From Cryptomeria japonica (Eukaryota > Streptophyta > Pinopsida > Cupressales > Cupressaceae): DNA of 64,000 bases. The DNA is taken from the NCBI RefSeq assembly GCF_030272615.1, contig NC_081412.1, forward strand, positions 142,434,247 to 142,498,246. Direction: 5' to 3'. The translations under genes were made by a program, and so were the position numbers. The notes under the pieces are model-generated. The model made no database searches. It saw only the letters and a program-made list of their open reading frames with translations, and was not told the DNA's origin. Below are positions 11,304-22,207 of this stretch, in pieces; the first letter of the stretch is position 1; each line of letters begins with the position of its first letter.

Positions 11304-13279
11304 ACTATGACTGACATGATTGATTTGCTTGACTACAGGAGTATTTGCCTATGCTGGAGTCACGGGAGAGATTCCCGTCCACGCAGAGATTGCGACCTGA
11401 GCTATCGTTTGAGGACAGAGCTGCCATCAAGGAGATGGGCTTGAGACATGTACGATATGTGCTTGAGTTTTGGGCAAACATGGGTTTGCTGACTGCGCTT
11501 GCGGAGAGATGGCACTCTGAGATGTGCACTTTCCATTTACCGATGGGTGAGATGACAGTCACCCTAGAGGATGTATACCGGATTCTACGGATACCAATTG
11601 ATGGAGAGCTGATCCCATACGATCGAGATGGAAACAGAGAGGCATTGAGATGGGTGTTCCAGGACCTTGGACTGGAGATGAGGGCAGGACACATGGCATG
11701 GGACACCATGACAGCCACCGGGTTAGCATTGCCAGCAGTGATCGGAGGAGCTATCAGTGGGTTCCTGTGTCCGAACAGGGCGACACAGGGGTTAGCTATG
11801 GGCTGGGGAGGAGCACTGGAGACGCTGGTGACACAGCACACCAGATATGCCTGGGGACCATGTGTGTTGGCCCACTTGTATTATGAGCTTCATCAGTTCG
11901 TCTACCATGGATCAGTAGGATTGGGCTGCGGGGTCACCTTGCTACAGGTATGGGCCTATGAGCATCTGTCGGCTACCCGACCGATACACTTCAGGGGCAG
12001 GGGTTATGGACGCAACTTTGTACATTTGTACGATATGATCACATCGCAGCCACGGATTGGCAGGCTAGAGCATTGGCGGCGAGTGATTGATGATATTGAC
12101 ATGGTCATATGGAGACCATATCTGGGTTGCGAGCAGTGGGAGGATGACGCAGCTGAGCTCCCTTACACCTTCTAGAGCAGGTACCTGATTGGGCAGACGC
12201 CCTATGTGCTAGAGAGGCAGCTAGTGGATAGGATTGGCCGATAGTTTGGCCAGATTCAGAGGATGCCACGGGGGTCAGGCTGGTATCCACGGACAGTCAA
12301 GGATCAGGCACAGTTTGGGCCCTTACTGTCATATGATCAGGCAGTGACTCAGCTAGTGGAGATGATGCCCCTACCATGGGACATGTGGCCTGAGATCGAG
12401 GACGCCGGTATGGATGCTGAGTATACAGCATATTGGGCAAAGCATCCCTTCCCACGGTTGACAGATCCAGGAGAGCCATTAGATGGGGACGATGGTGGGG
12501 ATGATGATGATGATGGAGGGGATGAGGGCAGAGGCCGACAAAGGAGGAGGGGAGCAGTTGGGGAGAGGAGGGTGGCAGCTCGGAGGGAGGGCGATGAGGA
12601 GAGGCAGGCTCGGGTGGTGAGGGGTCGCGGTGGATTGCTACTACAGGTGCCAGCAGCATAGGGTCCTGGACAGGTATAGGCACAAGGACAGGGACAGAGA
12701 TAGGTACTAGTATAGGCACCAGTATAGGTACAGATACAGGCACAGGGGCAAGCACCCGTACAGGGGGAGCCACAGGCAGAGGCAGAGGGGGATGACCCGG
12801 TGGAGGCCGAGCTGCTAGATCTGAGGGAGATCTACCAGGGCCAGGTAGATGAGATCCAGGAGCTAGAGAGGGAGAGGGATTGGCTCAAGAGGAGGCTCAG
12901 AGATACTGAGCGAGAGCGGGATCAGGCTATCTAGCGCTACACTGAGGCTGAGATAGCACTGAGGGCTGGGAGGCAGGCAGCGGAGGACACCAAGGCAGGG
13001 TATGCATATGTCCTGCGAGCAAGAGAGGAGATTGCCTACTGGAGAGACCTCTACTATGGTGCAGTGCCAACAGATCAGCGGGTGAGGAGCTTCCATAGAC
13101 AGTCGCGTACAACGACAGCTACGGGAGGGAGCCAGAGGAGACAGGCATTGAGTGGTGGGGTTATGGGTCCTCCACCACCACCAGATAGAGGGGATAGGAG
13201 GGATGATCCTAGGGTGAGTCCTTCAGGGGCTCAGATTCCATCGAGGCCAAGCGGATCCGAGGGAGGGATTTCTTCATAG

Positions 13280-15042
13280 CCGTAGAGGGGCTCCCTTTGT
13301 ATCAGTTTTTGTACCATTTTTGTATTATGATGTAGACACCTGTGGGTGATTGTAGCCATATGATTTTGACATCATTGTATCATGACACTTTATATATATT
13401 TATGAGATGATTCATCTTTGCGGCAGCTATATGCATGTGTACCTATGTGATGAGATGTTCTTATGTGATTCTTATGATATGGATGCAAATATGTATATGA
13501 TGTAATGCAATATTTTATTTTTTTTTGTTCGTTTATGTTTTATATGTGTATGCATGATGCAAATGTATGTAATGCAGATGAATATGATAATGCAAATGTA
13601 AATTGTGCTAACAGTTGTTGTGTGTAGGATGTGATGCAATTGTGATATCTATATGTATGTATGAAATGCTTATATGTGGTAATGCAGGTGCAACTACATG
13701 AAATGCAAATGTTTTTGGTGTGTCATTATACTCAGTCATGTGATAGCAGGCTACGTGGACTCGAGAAGGATGATGGAAGTCAATCAAGAAAGGGGGGATG
13801 AAAGACAGAAGATATGAAAGTGAAAGAGCTTCTTGTGTGTTATCATCATTGAGCTTTATTATGGCAAGTAGGTTATGACAATCGAGGCATATGTTCAACC
13901 CAGAAAGTCATTGTACCTGTTTGCATGGAGATAAGACAGTCACAAACAAGGAATGCCCCAATTCATACTAGACTCACAGTGTCCTCATATCCTTGGACAA
14001 GTCATAGCATTACTAAGAGACAATCCACAGACAGAAAATACAAATAGGTGATGATACCCCATCCTCGCCTTTCTAGTCAAAGACATCCTGGAGATAGAAT
14101 CTCTAGTCAAAGACATCCTGGAAAAGCTAAAAGATATGTCACCAAAAAAAAAAAAGATTAAATCAAAAGAAAACCAAGACTCGACACCAACATCCACTGT
14201 AGTCCTCAAGTTTAGTGTCCCTTGTCACTTGTATAAGTCTTATTTGATTGTGGTCACAATGTTTACTTTCACAGAAAGGATAGATAGCACTGAACCATAA
14301 TGTTGTTTGAGTCTGTTGAAAGATTTGATTTGTTGAAGCCCATTGTTGCTGTTGTGTCTCATCTGAAACTGACTGAATCCATGAAACTGATACTTTATTG
14401 TGGAGAAGACAAAACTTTATTGCAGATCTGTGATGCAGATGCTACTTTATTGTGGATTGTGCGCAGATAGACTGAAGGAAGCTGGAAGAAACTGTACTCC
14501 TTGAAACATGTGATGTTCTCAGTTCCACACCCATTACTAGATGTAGGATTTTCCTTAGCCACAGATAGGATCTGATTTATTATGGATGGAAAGGGATGAA
14601 AAGGGAGGTTTATTATGAATGGCTAACCAATCTTGGGTAGATCAATAACAAGCCATGATGGGAATGGGTAAGTTTATTATGAACGAATTGGTTGTGAGTG
14701 TATGCAAAGTGAAAGGATGCAAGAGAATCCTGAAGGAGGGAGGAGCAATGTCTCTACGCATGGCGCTGGTGACCCAGTTCTCACCATGGTACTTGCCCAG
14801 GGCGCCACCGAAGTGGTTTTCACTGTTGGACGAAATTATTTCTCTTTACTTTTTTCGATTTTTCAATGTTTTTTTGTGTCACCAGGCGCCTGTTTGCCAG
14901 GTTTTCACCAAGCAACGATTTTTTTGTTTTATAATTTTTTATTTTTTTTTTTGTGTATTTTTGAAATTTTTGATTTTTTTGTATTTTAAAATTTTTTTTT
15001 GATTTTTTTTGTATTGTTTTTGAATTAGGATACTCTGAAGAG
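13280..15042. other. Spacer between the convergent PMD gene and pol remnant of element D
   Basis: I see no gene here. It would carry the 3' ends of two converging transcripts. It is AT-rich with a 30-bp tandem duplication at about 14068-14125 (core CTAGTCAAAGACATCCTGG twice), TTTATTATGAATGG-like repeats near 14570-14690, and a T-rich low-complexity stretch at 14870-15030. Short frames here follow the low complexity. Confidence 0.6.
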
Positions 15043-16602
15043 CTATGTGTAAAACTTGCGAAGGTGCATGCTATTGATAGGATCCTCCAAAGGTTCACCT
15101 TCTGTAGTTGAGAGCTGATATGCCCCAGATCCATATGCTATTGTGATGATGTAAGGACCAAGCCAGTTTGGTTTGAACTTGCCCTTCTTCTCTCTGTCTT
15201 GTTGATTTTTAGGATTTTCTCTGAGAACTAAGTCCCCTACCTCAAATGTGCGAGGCTTGACTTTATGATTGTAGCTGCATTGTTCCTTGACTGAATGATG
15301 TGTAGCTTGATTGAATGTCTTCCTCGATGAAGGAACTGAGATAGAATTACTAGTGTGTGGACTACACAAGCTTGTATGCATGTCACCTGAAGAAGTTTGG
15401 GCATCCCTGATAACAAAGTCCTTCAAGGAAGCTCCATTAAAAGTCCATGATGTATCACCAGAAGGGAAAGGATGCGTGGAACAAGTAGATGAGTGATGAA
15501 GGCTTATGATTGCGAAAAGAAGTGAAAGTAGGATAGCATGATGGAGACTTAGGATCAACAAGTAATCTTTTTGACTTGCAATTGTAGAATTTTTGCCCCC
15601 AGTTATTTTGATATTAGGGGAGATCAACTCTTGCTCTTTTTCTTTCATTGGATTTTTATCCTTGACCTTGATTTTTGCAGAGTCCAACAGCTTTTGATTT
15701 TGATTTGGACTAAAGGACTTCTCTCTATTTTTGACTTGTAGATTTTTCTTTTCAAAGCTTGACTTTTGATCCCCAATGAGTAAGGGCTTTTGTGATTCTT
15801 GTTGATCCAAGTCTAGGAGAGGAGTGGAAATGGAATGAGCAGATGATATGGTAAGGCTATGTGAGTTCTCAAGAGGGTTGGTGATACACTCAATAGATTC
15901 TTTGTTGGAACCACTCTTAAGACTATTGATATCAAGAGTTGCTTGCACCACTAGAGGAGATTTGCATTTAGACTTAGTAGCCACAACACTAGGTGGTTCA
16001 CACCCAATTCCTTGGCATTGCAAATTGTTTGTAGGTTGTTCTTGTTGACAAAACACCTTAGGAGATAATAAGAGTTGGTCAACATGAAATATATACTCAC
16101 CACATCCCATGTCTTTAAACATGAAATTTTCTTTGATCTCTGCTTGTTTTGATGTAAAAGCTTTCAACAATTCTGGATCCACATATGCTGATGAAGGAAT
16201 AGCTTCTCGATTGACTGGGATTGTTATTTCTGACTGAGGTTGTAGATTGTTGCAATATATGAATGGATTTGGATCTTCTTTGATGGTCACTTCAACTCCA
16301 TTGTGTGGAAACTTGATACATTGATGATATGTAGATGGTACTGCGTTCATCTCATGAATCCATGGGCGTCCTAGCAATATGTTGTATGTGAGATCCAGAT
16401 CAAGTACTTGACAAACCACATCCTTTGTAACTGGCCCAACTCTGAGAGGTAAGGTGATTGTGCCTTTGGATGAACGCTCTTCATCATCATATGCTTTGAT
16501 AGTAATTTTGTTTGTAGAATTCACAGCTTTGTCGGAATATCCCAATTGTTTAATTGTGCTCAATGTACAAATGTTTAGACCTGCTCCTCCATCTATCGGG
16601 AC
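15043..16602 (-). CDS. Gypsy protease fused in frame to an integrase C-terminus (pol deletion derivative)
   Basis: The frame follows the gag TGA without a shift. It begins VPIDGGAGLNICTLSTIKQL, a gypsy protease active site of the DGGAG type, and continues to the late protease motif YNILLGRPWIHEM. A linker of about 320 residues, rich in Ser, Lys and Gln, follows. The last 70 residues match a gypsy integrase C-terminal region (FEVGDLVLRENPKN, then GKFKPNWLGPYII and MHLRKFYT). RT, RNase H and the integrase catalytic core are absent, yet about 506 codons stay open across the junction. Separate translation would need suppression or reinitiation. The TGA may be a recent CpG mutation of CGA, because Arg usually stands there. 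Confidence 0.75.
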   Translation of the reverse strand, partial: VPIDGGAGLNICTLSTIKQLGYSDKAVNSTNKITIKAYDDEERSSKGTITLPLRVGPVTKDVVCQVLDLDLTYNILLGRPWIHEMNAVPSTYHQCIKFPHNGVEVTIKEDPNPFIYCNNLQPQSEITIPVNREAIPSSAYVDPELLKAFTSKQAEIKENFMFKDMGCGEYIFHVDQLLLSPKVFCQQEQPTNNLQCQGIGCEPPSVVATKSKCKSPLVVQATLDINSLKSGSNKESIECITNPLENSHSLTISSAHSISTPLLDLDQQESQKPLLIGDQKSSFEKKNLQVKNREKSFSPNQNQKLLDSAKIKVKDKNPMKEKEQELISPNIKITGGKNSTIASQKDYLLILSLHHAILLSLLFAIISLHHSSTCSTHPFPSGDTSWTFNGASLKDFVIRDAQTSSGDMHTSLCSPHTSNSISVPSSRKTFNQATHHSVKEQCSYNHKVKPRTFEVGDLVLRENPKNQQDREKKGKFKPNWLGPYIITIAYGSGAYQLSTTEGEPLEDPINSMHLRKFYT

Positions 16603-19161
16603 TCATTTGATTCTATGTTTGTGTATGAAGGCTTCAATGTGTAATGGTGCATTATGTGGCTGACTTACAAAGGCGTCATTGGCTTCTGTGAAAGTAAGTG
16701 AATGTGGAATGGAAAGGTATCCCACCATGGCTTGAAACTGGTCCACGTTTAGATCAGTAGGAACGGCAGTATCTCTCAAGGTTTTGTCAAGAATGGCTTT
16801 ATGTGCGGGAGATATGCGTAGGAGCTCAAGGATCGAGATGAGCACGGGTGTCTTCCCTAGCTGTTCTACAAGGTCATACTCAGGTTTGGTTGATGAAGAA
16901 GCTGTGTTTTTAGTTGGAGCACCTTGCAAAGTGATTTTACCTCGGCGAGTTGTGACATTACATTCAGAGGTAGGTTCAAAAGAAGATCCAACACCTTTTA
17001 GGACAATCTTGGGTCTCTGAGTAGAATTCTCAAATGCTTTGTCCTTGATGATAATGGTAGAGACATAATTGTCCATCGAGATGTGATTGATAGTTGAATC
17101 ATAGTTGTAAGATGCTCTGGTATAGCTGGTTTGATCCTCTGTGGCTTTAGCTTTTCCTTTGTCATGTTTTGGGAATGGTTCCTTAAACATCTCATGTTCT
17201 TGATTAGATGAATGTCCCTGAATCTCAATGTCACCTCTATCAATGAGATCTTGTATGATGTTCTTCAGTCGATGACAAATTCCTGTCTTATGACCCTTTC
17301 TCTTATGAAATTCACAATACTCATCATCATTCCACCAATTTGGTTTAACCTTTGGTTCATATGGAGGAAAATATGGAACTGTGATTACTTTGTTTGCCAC
17401 TAGCTTCTTGAAGACTGACTCAAGTGGTTCTCCCAATGGGGTGTACTTCCTTCGTGATCTGGAAGTTGTTTGAGTATTCACTTGATTGTTTGTAGAACTT
17501 GATCCTGAAAAGATGAATTTGGGTTGCATTGTGTTGGCATCAACAACACCATCATTGACTGTGTTCTTGTTTTTATTCCAAAATCTTGGCTTGTCTTTTC
17601 CTTTAAAGTCATCTTTGTTTTCCTTGAATATCTTAATGACTCCTTGTTCAATTAGGACCTTTTCTATCGCTAAGCCTTTTTCAATGACATCCTTGAAGGT
17701 GGACAAACAAGCTTTTCTTAGATCATAGCCAATGTCTTTGTTAACATTCTGGGTGAACATTTCTACCATTTGTTTTTGTGGAATTTCACAAGAGCATCTG
17801 CTGGCTAGATTTCTCCATCTTTGTAAAAATGATGAAAAAGACTCTCCATCTTTTTGCTTGGTGTTGCACAAAGTAGTGACTGATATGTCTGTCTCTATAT
17901 TGTAGGAGAAATGTTGAATAAATGCCTCTGCTAGGTCACCCCATGACTTAATTCCAGGTGGAAGTTGGGAGAACCATTCCATAGCTTGATCACCTAAGCT
18001 TTGTGGGAATAATCTCATCAAATATGTCTCTTCTGAAGCTACCTCAATGCAAGCTGTGAAAAATTGTCTTGTGTGTGCCTTAGGATCCCCTTTTCCTCTA
18101 TACTTATCAAATTTAGGTGTCACAAAGTGTGTAGGAAAAGGAGGCATTGGAATGCTCTTGTCAAATGGATAAGGACATATGTCTCTCATTGTGTATGTTG
18201 GCTTCGGTGTATTTATGTCCTCCATTTTCTTTTGTAAGTCCCTGATTTGTTGCTCCAAATTGCTCTGAGGTGGAGATCGACTTCTTGGACCATATCCTAT
18301 GTTTGAGGTACCCATTGGAGGAGGAGCATGTTGCATATATGGATGATATTGATCATACGCATGTTCATATGGAGGAGGTCTTTAATGATGCTGCATATAT
18401 GGACCACTTGGTATAGATTCATGTTGTGGAACACCATATCTATTTTGTGCATGTATACCATACTCTACAGGCATGTCATGTTCTATTGTATTGCCCCCAA
18501 ATTTGACACGGGGTTTCCTTGTGTCCAAATTTTGAGCATGCCTTGGAATATCCCATTGCTTTGGTGGTTGATCCTTAGCATTGATATGGGATTGAGCATA
18601 TTTTTCTCCATAAGACTTCCATAATGGTCTGCGAAGGTGAGTATCATATGTTTGACCATGTGTATGTGGGACCTCTGGTTTTTGAAGCAAAGCTGATGGT
18701 GATTCAGGTACCATATGTGGTCCTCTATTTCCTCCACTATTAGGTCTCCTTTGATCCATGTTGGAGTGAGGTTGTTGCAAAGGTTGATTTTCCATTATTT
18801 GAGACATGTCAAAATCATGAGGTATCTTGGCTCCACTTTGTGCCATCATTTGTAAGAAGTATTGTCTATCCCTCCTCATGATTTCCTCAACCAATCGATT
18901 AAAATGGGGATTCATAATGGATTCTTCCACATCTGCTGAATGTACGAAAAAGTTGTCCATATTGTCATTGTGTGTATCATTGTTGTTTGTAGTGTCCATG
19001 TTCTCAACATTTGGAATGTTTCTATAGGCATCCATGTCAGGTAATGTGTTATGATCAGTATTGAAAAAGACATCATTGTCATACTCATAGACACTCATGT
19101 TTGCGGACTCTTGAGCCTCTTTAGTTTCTCTCCTAGATTTTTGAAGACGGGTTTCAACCAT
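16603..19161 (-). pseudogene. Ty3/gypsy gag of element D, one internal stop
   Basis: The frame opens at ATG 19161 (MVETRLQKSRRETKEAQE), a start typical of gypsy gag, and runs about 852 codons to TGA at 16603-16605. The only internal stop is TAA at 18382-18384, consistent with CAA-to-TAA. The N-terminal third is rich in Asn, His, Gln and Pro. The retrotransposon gag domain follows at about 17850-18200 (FDKYRGKGDPKAHTRQFF; LFPQSLGDQAMEWFSQLPPG). A zinc-knuckle-like CEFHKRKGHKTGICHRL is near 17290. Gag forms the particle that packages element RNA. Pol sequence follows in the same frame after the TGA. Confidence 0.85.
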
Positions 19162-19654
19162 GAACTAGGTATTGACCGAGATGTGTGAGACTAGATGAAA
19201 AATGGAAAAAGTATGGAAGACCAAGAGTTGGATGGAATGTAAATGAATCTGAGGTGTACTTGCAATGTCCAAAGTATACTACCAAGTATGTATGTAGTAG
19301 AGTAGGTGTGACTTCCAAAGAGAGGATAGTTTCTCTTGATGAGGTAAGTTGACCTTGACTCTAAGTAAGACCAAATGAGACCCAAAGGTGATAGACCTTG
19401 ATGAGGGACCACTTAGCAAAATGTTGTTGTATGTAGTGTGTTGATAAAGTATGATGAGGACAAGCAAGTGACCTTTTGACTCAAGTTTAGACAAATGTAA
19501 ATGTAAAGTGAGATGTAAAGCAATGATGGACTTTGTGAGACCCAAGGACAGGCTGAATGCTAGATGAAACCCTGGAGAAATGACCTAGGAAGCTCAAGAA
19601 CTCCGAAACTGACTGTGTTTGTTTGCTAGACTGTAACAGTTTTTTCAATTCTGG

Positions 19655-19855
19655 ACACAGACGCGCCTGTATACTTCACAGATGCAGTTTCCCGACACAG
19701 ACGCGGCTCTGTTTAACACAGACGTGCTTCTGAGATTTTTTTTTTTTTGCAAAGTGTAATGTTGATTGTTGGAACACAGACGCGATTCTGCCCTTCACAG
19801 ACGTGGTTTTTTTGACACAGACGCTATTATGCTCGACACAGACGCGTTTCTGCAA
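19655..19855 (-). repeat. ACACAGACGCG motif array 1 in the gag leader
   Basis: About eight irregularly spaced copies of ACACAGACGCG or close variants are seen on the plus strand, which is GCGTCTGTGT in the direction of gag. The array lies about 0.5 kb upstream of the gag ATG. Spacers are unrelated and several copies show TG in place of CG. Confidence 0.8.
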
Positions 19856-21059
19856 ATTTTATGCAATTTTTCCAATCTATGAAGTTGTTTTGTTGTGACC
19901 AAATCTGACTGTTTGACTATTTTTCATGACAAGAGGACACAATGTTGATGATGACCCAATGTTTGCAAGTGTCTAGACTCAAAATGACTCCAAGAAAAGT
20001 GTATTGTTTGAAGTGAAAAAAATGTTTTGCATACACTTGAAGACACAAAAGACATAATGTTTTGCTGTTTGGTTTTGAATGTTTTGAATGTTTAACATAA
20101 GTCAAGCACAATTCTTATGGTTGGCCAAGCCAATAGTTGTTGATCCCACATGGGGTTTTACCCCCGAGGCTACGCTATTCAAAGCGAATATAGATGCTTG
20201 ACCTCAATGGCTCCACCCTCGGCACTCACTTCTCGGGTCAGCCAAGCATCAGTCCCCATGAAAACTCCCTGTGGTGAACTTTGTATCTCTACTAAGAACC
20301 GTATGTGTGTGGGCCGCTACCAGAGGTCCGACCTCCTGCCCCAACAACTAGAAGGATTTGGGACTCTAAAACAAAATGGTGCTAGTAAGGGCATCCACTC
20401 GTGTGGCCATACATGTGGCACTTTTAGCTCTGTAAATATAGAAGGCTCCCAGCCGGTAGGGGTTACGCCCTACAACTGATCAAATAAATTTGATCAAACA
20501 GGCTTATGGGGAGACATAGTGTCGGTATGAACTAATCAGCACACGTTATTCATAGTTTTCACCATGAATACATTTGTTTATAGTGGTTCAGATGAGGTGG
20601 GTTTTCCTCGCTACCACTTGGGTCGTTCTCTTCTCACTAGTAGTCCTAATGACCACACGGGAAGACAGGCCCTCTAAAGATTAAACAAAAAGAGCTTATT
20701 GCTCAAGGCACAAAAGACAATGATTCAATTTTAGTGCACCAATTGAAGTGTTTGCTAGTCTATGAAAACAAGGCACACAATAAAAATCCAAAAACCCTTG
20801 CCAAGGACCTGCAACAAAGAGTTGTTAGTAGTTTGGGTTGTTTCAAATGATCACCCCTTCCTGCAAGCACACAAGTTAGGTAAATTTTAAAACCCAAAAG
20901 ACTTTGTGAAAATAGGGGCCTTCAACCAAATGATTTTGCTTCCAAGACAAGCTACACCAATTTTGTTAGCTAGATCTGAAAATGTTAGTCTAAAAATAAA
21001 CCAGATCTGAAACCCTAAATGCAAAATCCGAAAACTGAATCAATAAAACTTCAAAATTT

Positions 21060-21295
21060 TGAAACAGGTGATACACAGACGCGATTACCCTCAACGCAGA
21101 CGCGACTCTGCGACACAAACGCGGTTCTGCGAGACACAGACGCGGATAAAAACCACAGACGCGCTTCCCAGACACAGACGCGGATAAAAATGACACAGAC
21201 GTGTTTCCGTAACACAGACGCGCCTTTCGGAAGCCTGCAAAATAAAATTTTGTTGAAAACACAGACGCGATTCCAGATGTCACAGACGCGCCAGA
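21060..21295 (-). repeat. ACACAGACGCG motif array 2 near the 5' LTR
   Basis: About nine to ten copies of ACACAGACGCG or variants occur at 20-35 bp spacing, starting about 145 bp inside the 5' LTR. They are in the same orientation as array 1 and inverted relative to 10740-10875, so they match orientation relative to the downstream gene. Frames across it translate to repeated RVCV/ASV motifs and are artefacts. Confidence 0.85.
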
Positions 21296-21420
21296 AAATC
21301 AAAAATGCGATCCGAAAGTATGCAGACGCAAAAATGTCGAAAATGTTGTCGGAAATGCCAGATCTGCAACTTCAAACACAAAATCTGCAACAAAAGGTTA
21401 AATGCAAAAGGGACAAGAGT

Positions 21421-21439
21421 CCCACCGGGCATGCCAAAA
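21421..21439 (-). other. Primer-binding site of element D
   Basis: The minus strand reads TTTTGGCATGCCCGGTGGG directly after the LTR end, the expected position and TGG start of a tRNA primer site. I cannot name the tRNA from sequence alone. Confidence 0.6.
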
Positions 21440-22207
21440 TGTATATGGTGAAAATGGATAACAATAATAACAATATTGAAAGGCTAAATGAATTCAACCA
21501 CAAACCCCTAGCCTAACAACAACAAAGATCCACCATAACATATGAAGATTACCTAAGACAATGCAAATCAAATGAAATCACAAAGATTATACCATCACAT
21601 GTCCAATAGGGTTTTGATCTCCATTCTTCCTATCTCCATTGATCTTGCTTGATATATTTGCTCTCAGATTTTATGTGCACAAGAGCTCAACAAAGAACGG
21701 AATGTGGTTGCAAGTAGGATCGTAGTGTAGTCGAGTCCTTAAAATCTTTCATTAGGGTTTGATAATGAAGAAAGCATCTCCTTATATAGAAGACACAATA
21801 TGAAATGGAGGGATAAGATTGAGAGGTGTAAAAGGAGGTTGGCTATGATTAGAGGGTAGGTAAAAGAAATAATAAAATAATGAAAGGGGTAGGTAGTGTA
21901 TGAATTAAGAGATGAATGACATGTGTAATGGGTAGAAAAGGTTAATGAATTAATTAAATAAATAAAGATTTATTTAATTAATAGAGGAATAGGGATCAAT
22001 TAAATAAATAAAAATATTTATTTAATTTAGGCAAAGGATAATTTAAATAAATAAATGTATTTATTTAAATGAGAAATAAGGCTAGAAGAGGATAAATGAA
22101 TTAATTAAATAAATAAACATTTATTTAATTAATAGAAGAATTAGGCTTAGATAATTAAATAAATAAAATATTTATTTAATTAGACATGACAATTTTAGGT
22201 GTCTACA
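21440..22207 (-). repeat. 5' LTR of element D
   Basis: Minus-strand LTR from TGTAGACACC at 22207 to CATATACA at 21440, 768 bp and nearly identical to 9444-10211. The bases just outside (ATAAC at 22208-22212) match ATAAT at 9439-9443 at four of five positions. Confidence 0.92.

Larger units (their letters stand above)
10566..13279 (+). pseudogene. Antisense two-exon gene for a plant mobile domain (PMD) protein, broken by eight TAG codons
   Basis: Exon 1 (10566-10631) encodes 22 residues from MAFTHRFNHVRR and ends at CCG|GTAAGT. Exon 2 starts after CTACAG at 11339 and continues in phase 0. The product resembles the plant mobile domain family (MAIN/MAIL-like, also carried by transposons); the clearest motif is FHLPMGEMTVTLEDVYRIL near residue 87. 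An acidic tract (GDDGGDDDDDGG), an Arg-rich stretch, a Gln/Pro-rich segment, a coiled coil (ELERERDWLKRRLRDTERE) and a proline-rich tail follow. One frame stays open to 13279 except for TAG at 12173, 12242, 12659, 12677, 12701, 12713, 12725 and 12932. Read through, it would be about 668 residues. It is more GC-rich than its surroundings and converges on pol. The function of PMD proteins within retroelements is not established. Confidence 0.75.
19162..21439 (-). other. Long leader of element D between 5' LTR and gag
   Basis: This 2.3-kb stretch carries no convincing gene. It holds two ACACAGACGCG motif arrays, described separately, and between them a GC-richer block at 20140-20700. At 20477-20496 there is a perfect inverted repeat (TGATCAAAT, two bases, ATTTGATCA). 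A 109-codon plus-strand frame at 20150-20479 shows no recognisable domain and is not called. A leader of this length may hold packaging or promoter signals, which is inference. Confidence 0.55.
9444..22207 (-). mobile_element. Element D: non-autonomous Ty3/gypsy element with antisense PMD gene
   Basis: This 12,764-bp minus-strand element has two 768-bp LTRs differing at about nine positions by eye (about 1.2%), so it is the youngest datable layer here. The minus-strand order is 5' LTR (21440-22207), primer site, a 2.3-kb leader with motif arrays, gag (19161-16603), and protease fused to an integrase C-terminus (16602-15043). Then come a spacer, a convergent plus-strand PMD gene (13279-10566), a polypurine tract and the 3' LTR (9444-10211). 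RT, RNase H and the integrase core are absent, so mobility would need enzymes in trans. Flanks read ATAAT and ATAAC, a one-mismatch 5-bp duplication. It interrupts element C between gag and protease. Confidence 0.88.

Noticed and set aside
12263..12661. A separate 132-aa gene downstream of the PMD frame
   Set aside because: It is in frame with the PMD exon and separated only by TAG codons at 12173 and 12242, so it is the same coding region.
12297..12773. Minus-strand frame of 158 codons rich in Pro and Val
   Set aside because: It is the complement of the PMD Gln-rich and acidic region, with no independent support.
14655..15134. Overlapping frames around the T-rich stretch before the integrase C-terminus
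   Set aside because: Phe- and Lys-rich translations of T/A runs; one overlaps the true minus-strand pol end in another frame.
20150..20479. A 109-codon plus-strand frame in the leader of element D
   Set aside because: No recognisable domain and no promoter or splice evidence; kept only as part of an unexplained block.
21019..21516. A 165-codon plus-strand frame and overlapping minus-strand frames
   Set aside because: They read the ACACAGACGCG repeats and run into the LTR.
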